From positions 1 to 15,348 of the forward strand of contig CAZNQW010000082.1 of the NCBI GenBank assembly GCA_964575225.1: a stretch of DNA of 15,348 nt. The letters are read 5' to 3'. A program made the translations under genes and the position numbers. The stretch is from CAZNQW01 sp964575225 (GTDB lineage: Bacteria > Chloroflexota > Anaerolineae > JAAYZQ01). The notes beneath the pieces were generated by a model. It was not told the origin of the DNA. It ran no database searches and worked only from the letters and a program-made list of their open reading frames with translations. The stretch's first letter is position 1; the number at the start of each line of letters is the position of its first letter. Below, piece by piece: positions 14,591 through 15,348 of this stretch.

Positions 14591-15348
14591 AGCAACTGAT
14601 CATCAACGCCGACGATTTTGGCACCAACCCAGGCGCGGTGCAGGGAATTATCGACCTGCACCAAGCCGGTCTGGTGAAAAGCACGTCGTGCATGACCAAC
14701 AAACCAAACTGGCCCCAGGCGGCGGCCTATCTGCGCGACCATCCGGAGCTGGGGGCCGGCGTCCACCTGGTGCTGAACGACGGCAGCCCGGTGCTGTCGC
14801 CCGATCGGGTGCCGGCCCTGCTGAACAAGGACGGTCAGTTCCAGAACGATGCCCAGATCCTGCGCAATGTGCGCCCTGGCGCAACCAAGCAGCTCCGAGC
14901 CGAGTTCGAAGCCCAGATCGAGCGCTTTCGCCAGGACGTAGGCCGCATGCCGGATCACCTGGACAATCACTGCTCCGTCTCGTACGTGCGACCCGACCGC
15001 TTCGGCGTGACCCTGGATCTGGCGCGCAAGTACGACCTGCCCATCCGCGCCCCCTTTGGCGACGATTTCGAGGAGCAGGTGCCCCAGTACGCCCGCCACA
15101 ACGGCCTGCCGCCCTGGCTGGTGCGGTGGATGGGCGTGCACTATCGCAATCGGATCGATCGGGCCGGCATCCAGCGGCCTCACACCTTTATCCAGCATTT
15201 CTCCATGCCCGGCAATCGGACGCCCGAATACCTGCTGTCGGTGCTGGATGGCCTCCGCAATGGCTGGATCAGCGAGCTGCTCGTCCATCCGGGTTATGAC
15301 GGCGACTGGCGGGAACAGGACCTGCGGGCGCTCATGGACCCCCGCGTG
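14587..15348 (+). CDS. ChbG/YdjC family carbohydrate deacetylase, 3'-truncated by the window edge
   Basis: The frame opens at ATG 14587, overlapping the miaB stop (ATGA), with GGAGGGAG at 14578-14585 as ribosome site. It stays open to the last base, giving 254 visible residues. The family removes acetyl groups from N-acetylated oligosaccharides such as chitobiose, using a divalent metal held by an Asp and two His. The expected elements are present: IINADDFG (D9, D10) at the N-terminus, H60 in GVHLVLNDG, and H124/D126/H128 in DHLDNHCS. Near the end, LLVHPGYD is a further conserved family segment. There is no signal peptide, so a cytoplasmic enzyme is expected. Most of the protein is present, and only a C-terminal part is missing. 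The exact sugar substrate cannot be told. Coupling to miaB is probably organisational, but the epimerase upstream fits a sugar theme. Confidence 0.9.
   Translation, partial: MKQLIINADDFGTNPGAVQGIIDLHQAGLVKSTSCMTNKPNWPQAAAYLRDHPELGAGVHLVLNDGSPVLSPDRVPALLNKDGQFQNDAQILRNVRPGATKQLRAEFEAQIERFRQDVGRMPDHLDNHCSVSYVRPDRFGVTLDLARKYDLPIRAPFGDDFEEQVPQYARHNGLPPWLVRWMGVHYRNRIDRAGIQRPHTFIQHFSMPGNRTPEYLLSVLDGLRNGWISELLVHPGYDGDWREQDLRALMDPRV

Overview
The window is GC-rich, densely coded, and every supported gene lies on the + strand. The protein types suggest a member of the Chloroflexota (Anaerolineae-like): an M29 aminopeptidase, a penicillin-binding protein 1C next to a giant lipoprotein alpha-2-macroglobulin, an 'SSGGAMYG' nucleotide-sugar epimerase and a COG2509-type flavoprotein. 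This placement is an inference from how the proteins read, not from a marker gene. A run of exactly 100 N flanked by two identical 55-base copies shows that the sequence comes from a scaffolded draft or metagenome assembly.

Left part (1-9723): the C-terminal two thirds of an M29 aminopeptidase enters from the left edge and ends at 818. After a 251-base non-coding stretch comes pbpC (1070-3595), a membrane-anchored bifunctional glycosyltransferase/transpeptidase with a BiPBP_C tail. Seventy-seven bases later starts a 2016-residue lipoprotein alpha-2-macroglobulin (3673-9723) with an intact C-V-E-Q thioester and a glycine-rich candidate bait segment. pbpC plus alpha-2-macroglobulin is the pair known from E. 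coli (pbpC/yfhM), where the macroglobulin is thought to trap invading proteases and PBP1C to repair the breached wall. A strong intrinsic terminator (9749-9792) closes this unit.

Right part (9941-15348): a good sigma70-like promoter (9941-9969) precedes a second co-directional unit. It holds a GalE-like NAD-dependent epimerase, a class I SAM methyltransferase (ATGA overlap), a FAD-dependent dehydrogenase of the COG2509 type with a four-cysteine cluster, the tRNA methylthiotransferase MiaB, and a ChbG/YdjC-type carbohydrate deacetylase (ATGA overlap) that runs off the right edge. The methyltransferase looks frameshifted as written, but only because of the artificial gap. Removing one 55-base copy plus the 100 N restores a clean 236-residue protein.

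I see no CRISPR array, tRNA, rRNA, insertion sequence, phage gene or toxin-antitoxin pair. The most notable biology is the pbpC-macroglobulin envelope-defence pair in a probable non-proteobacterial host. The most actionable observation is the assembly artefact inside the methyltransferase.
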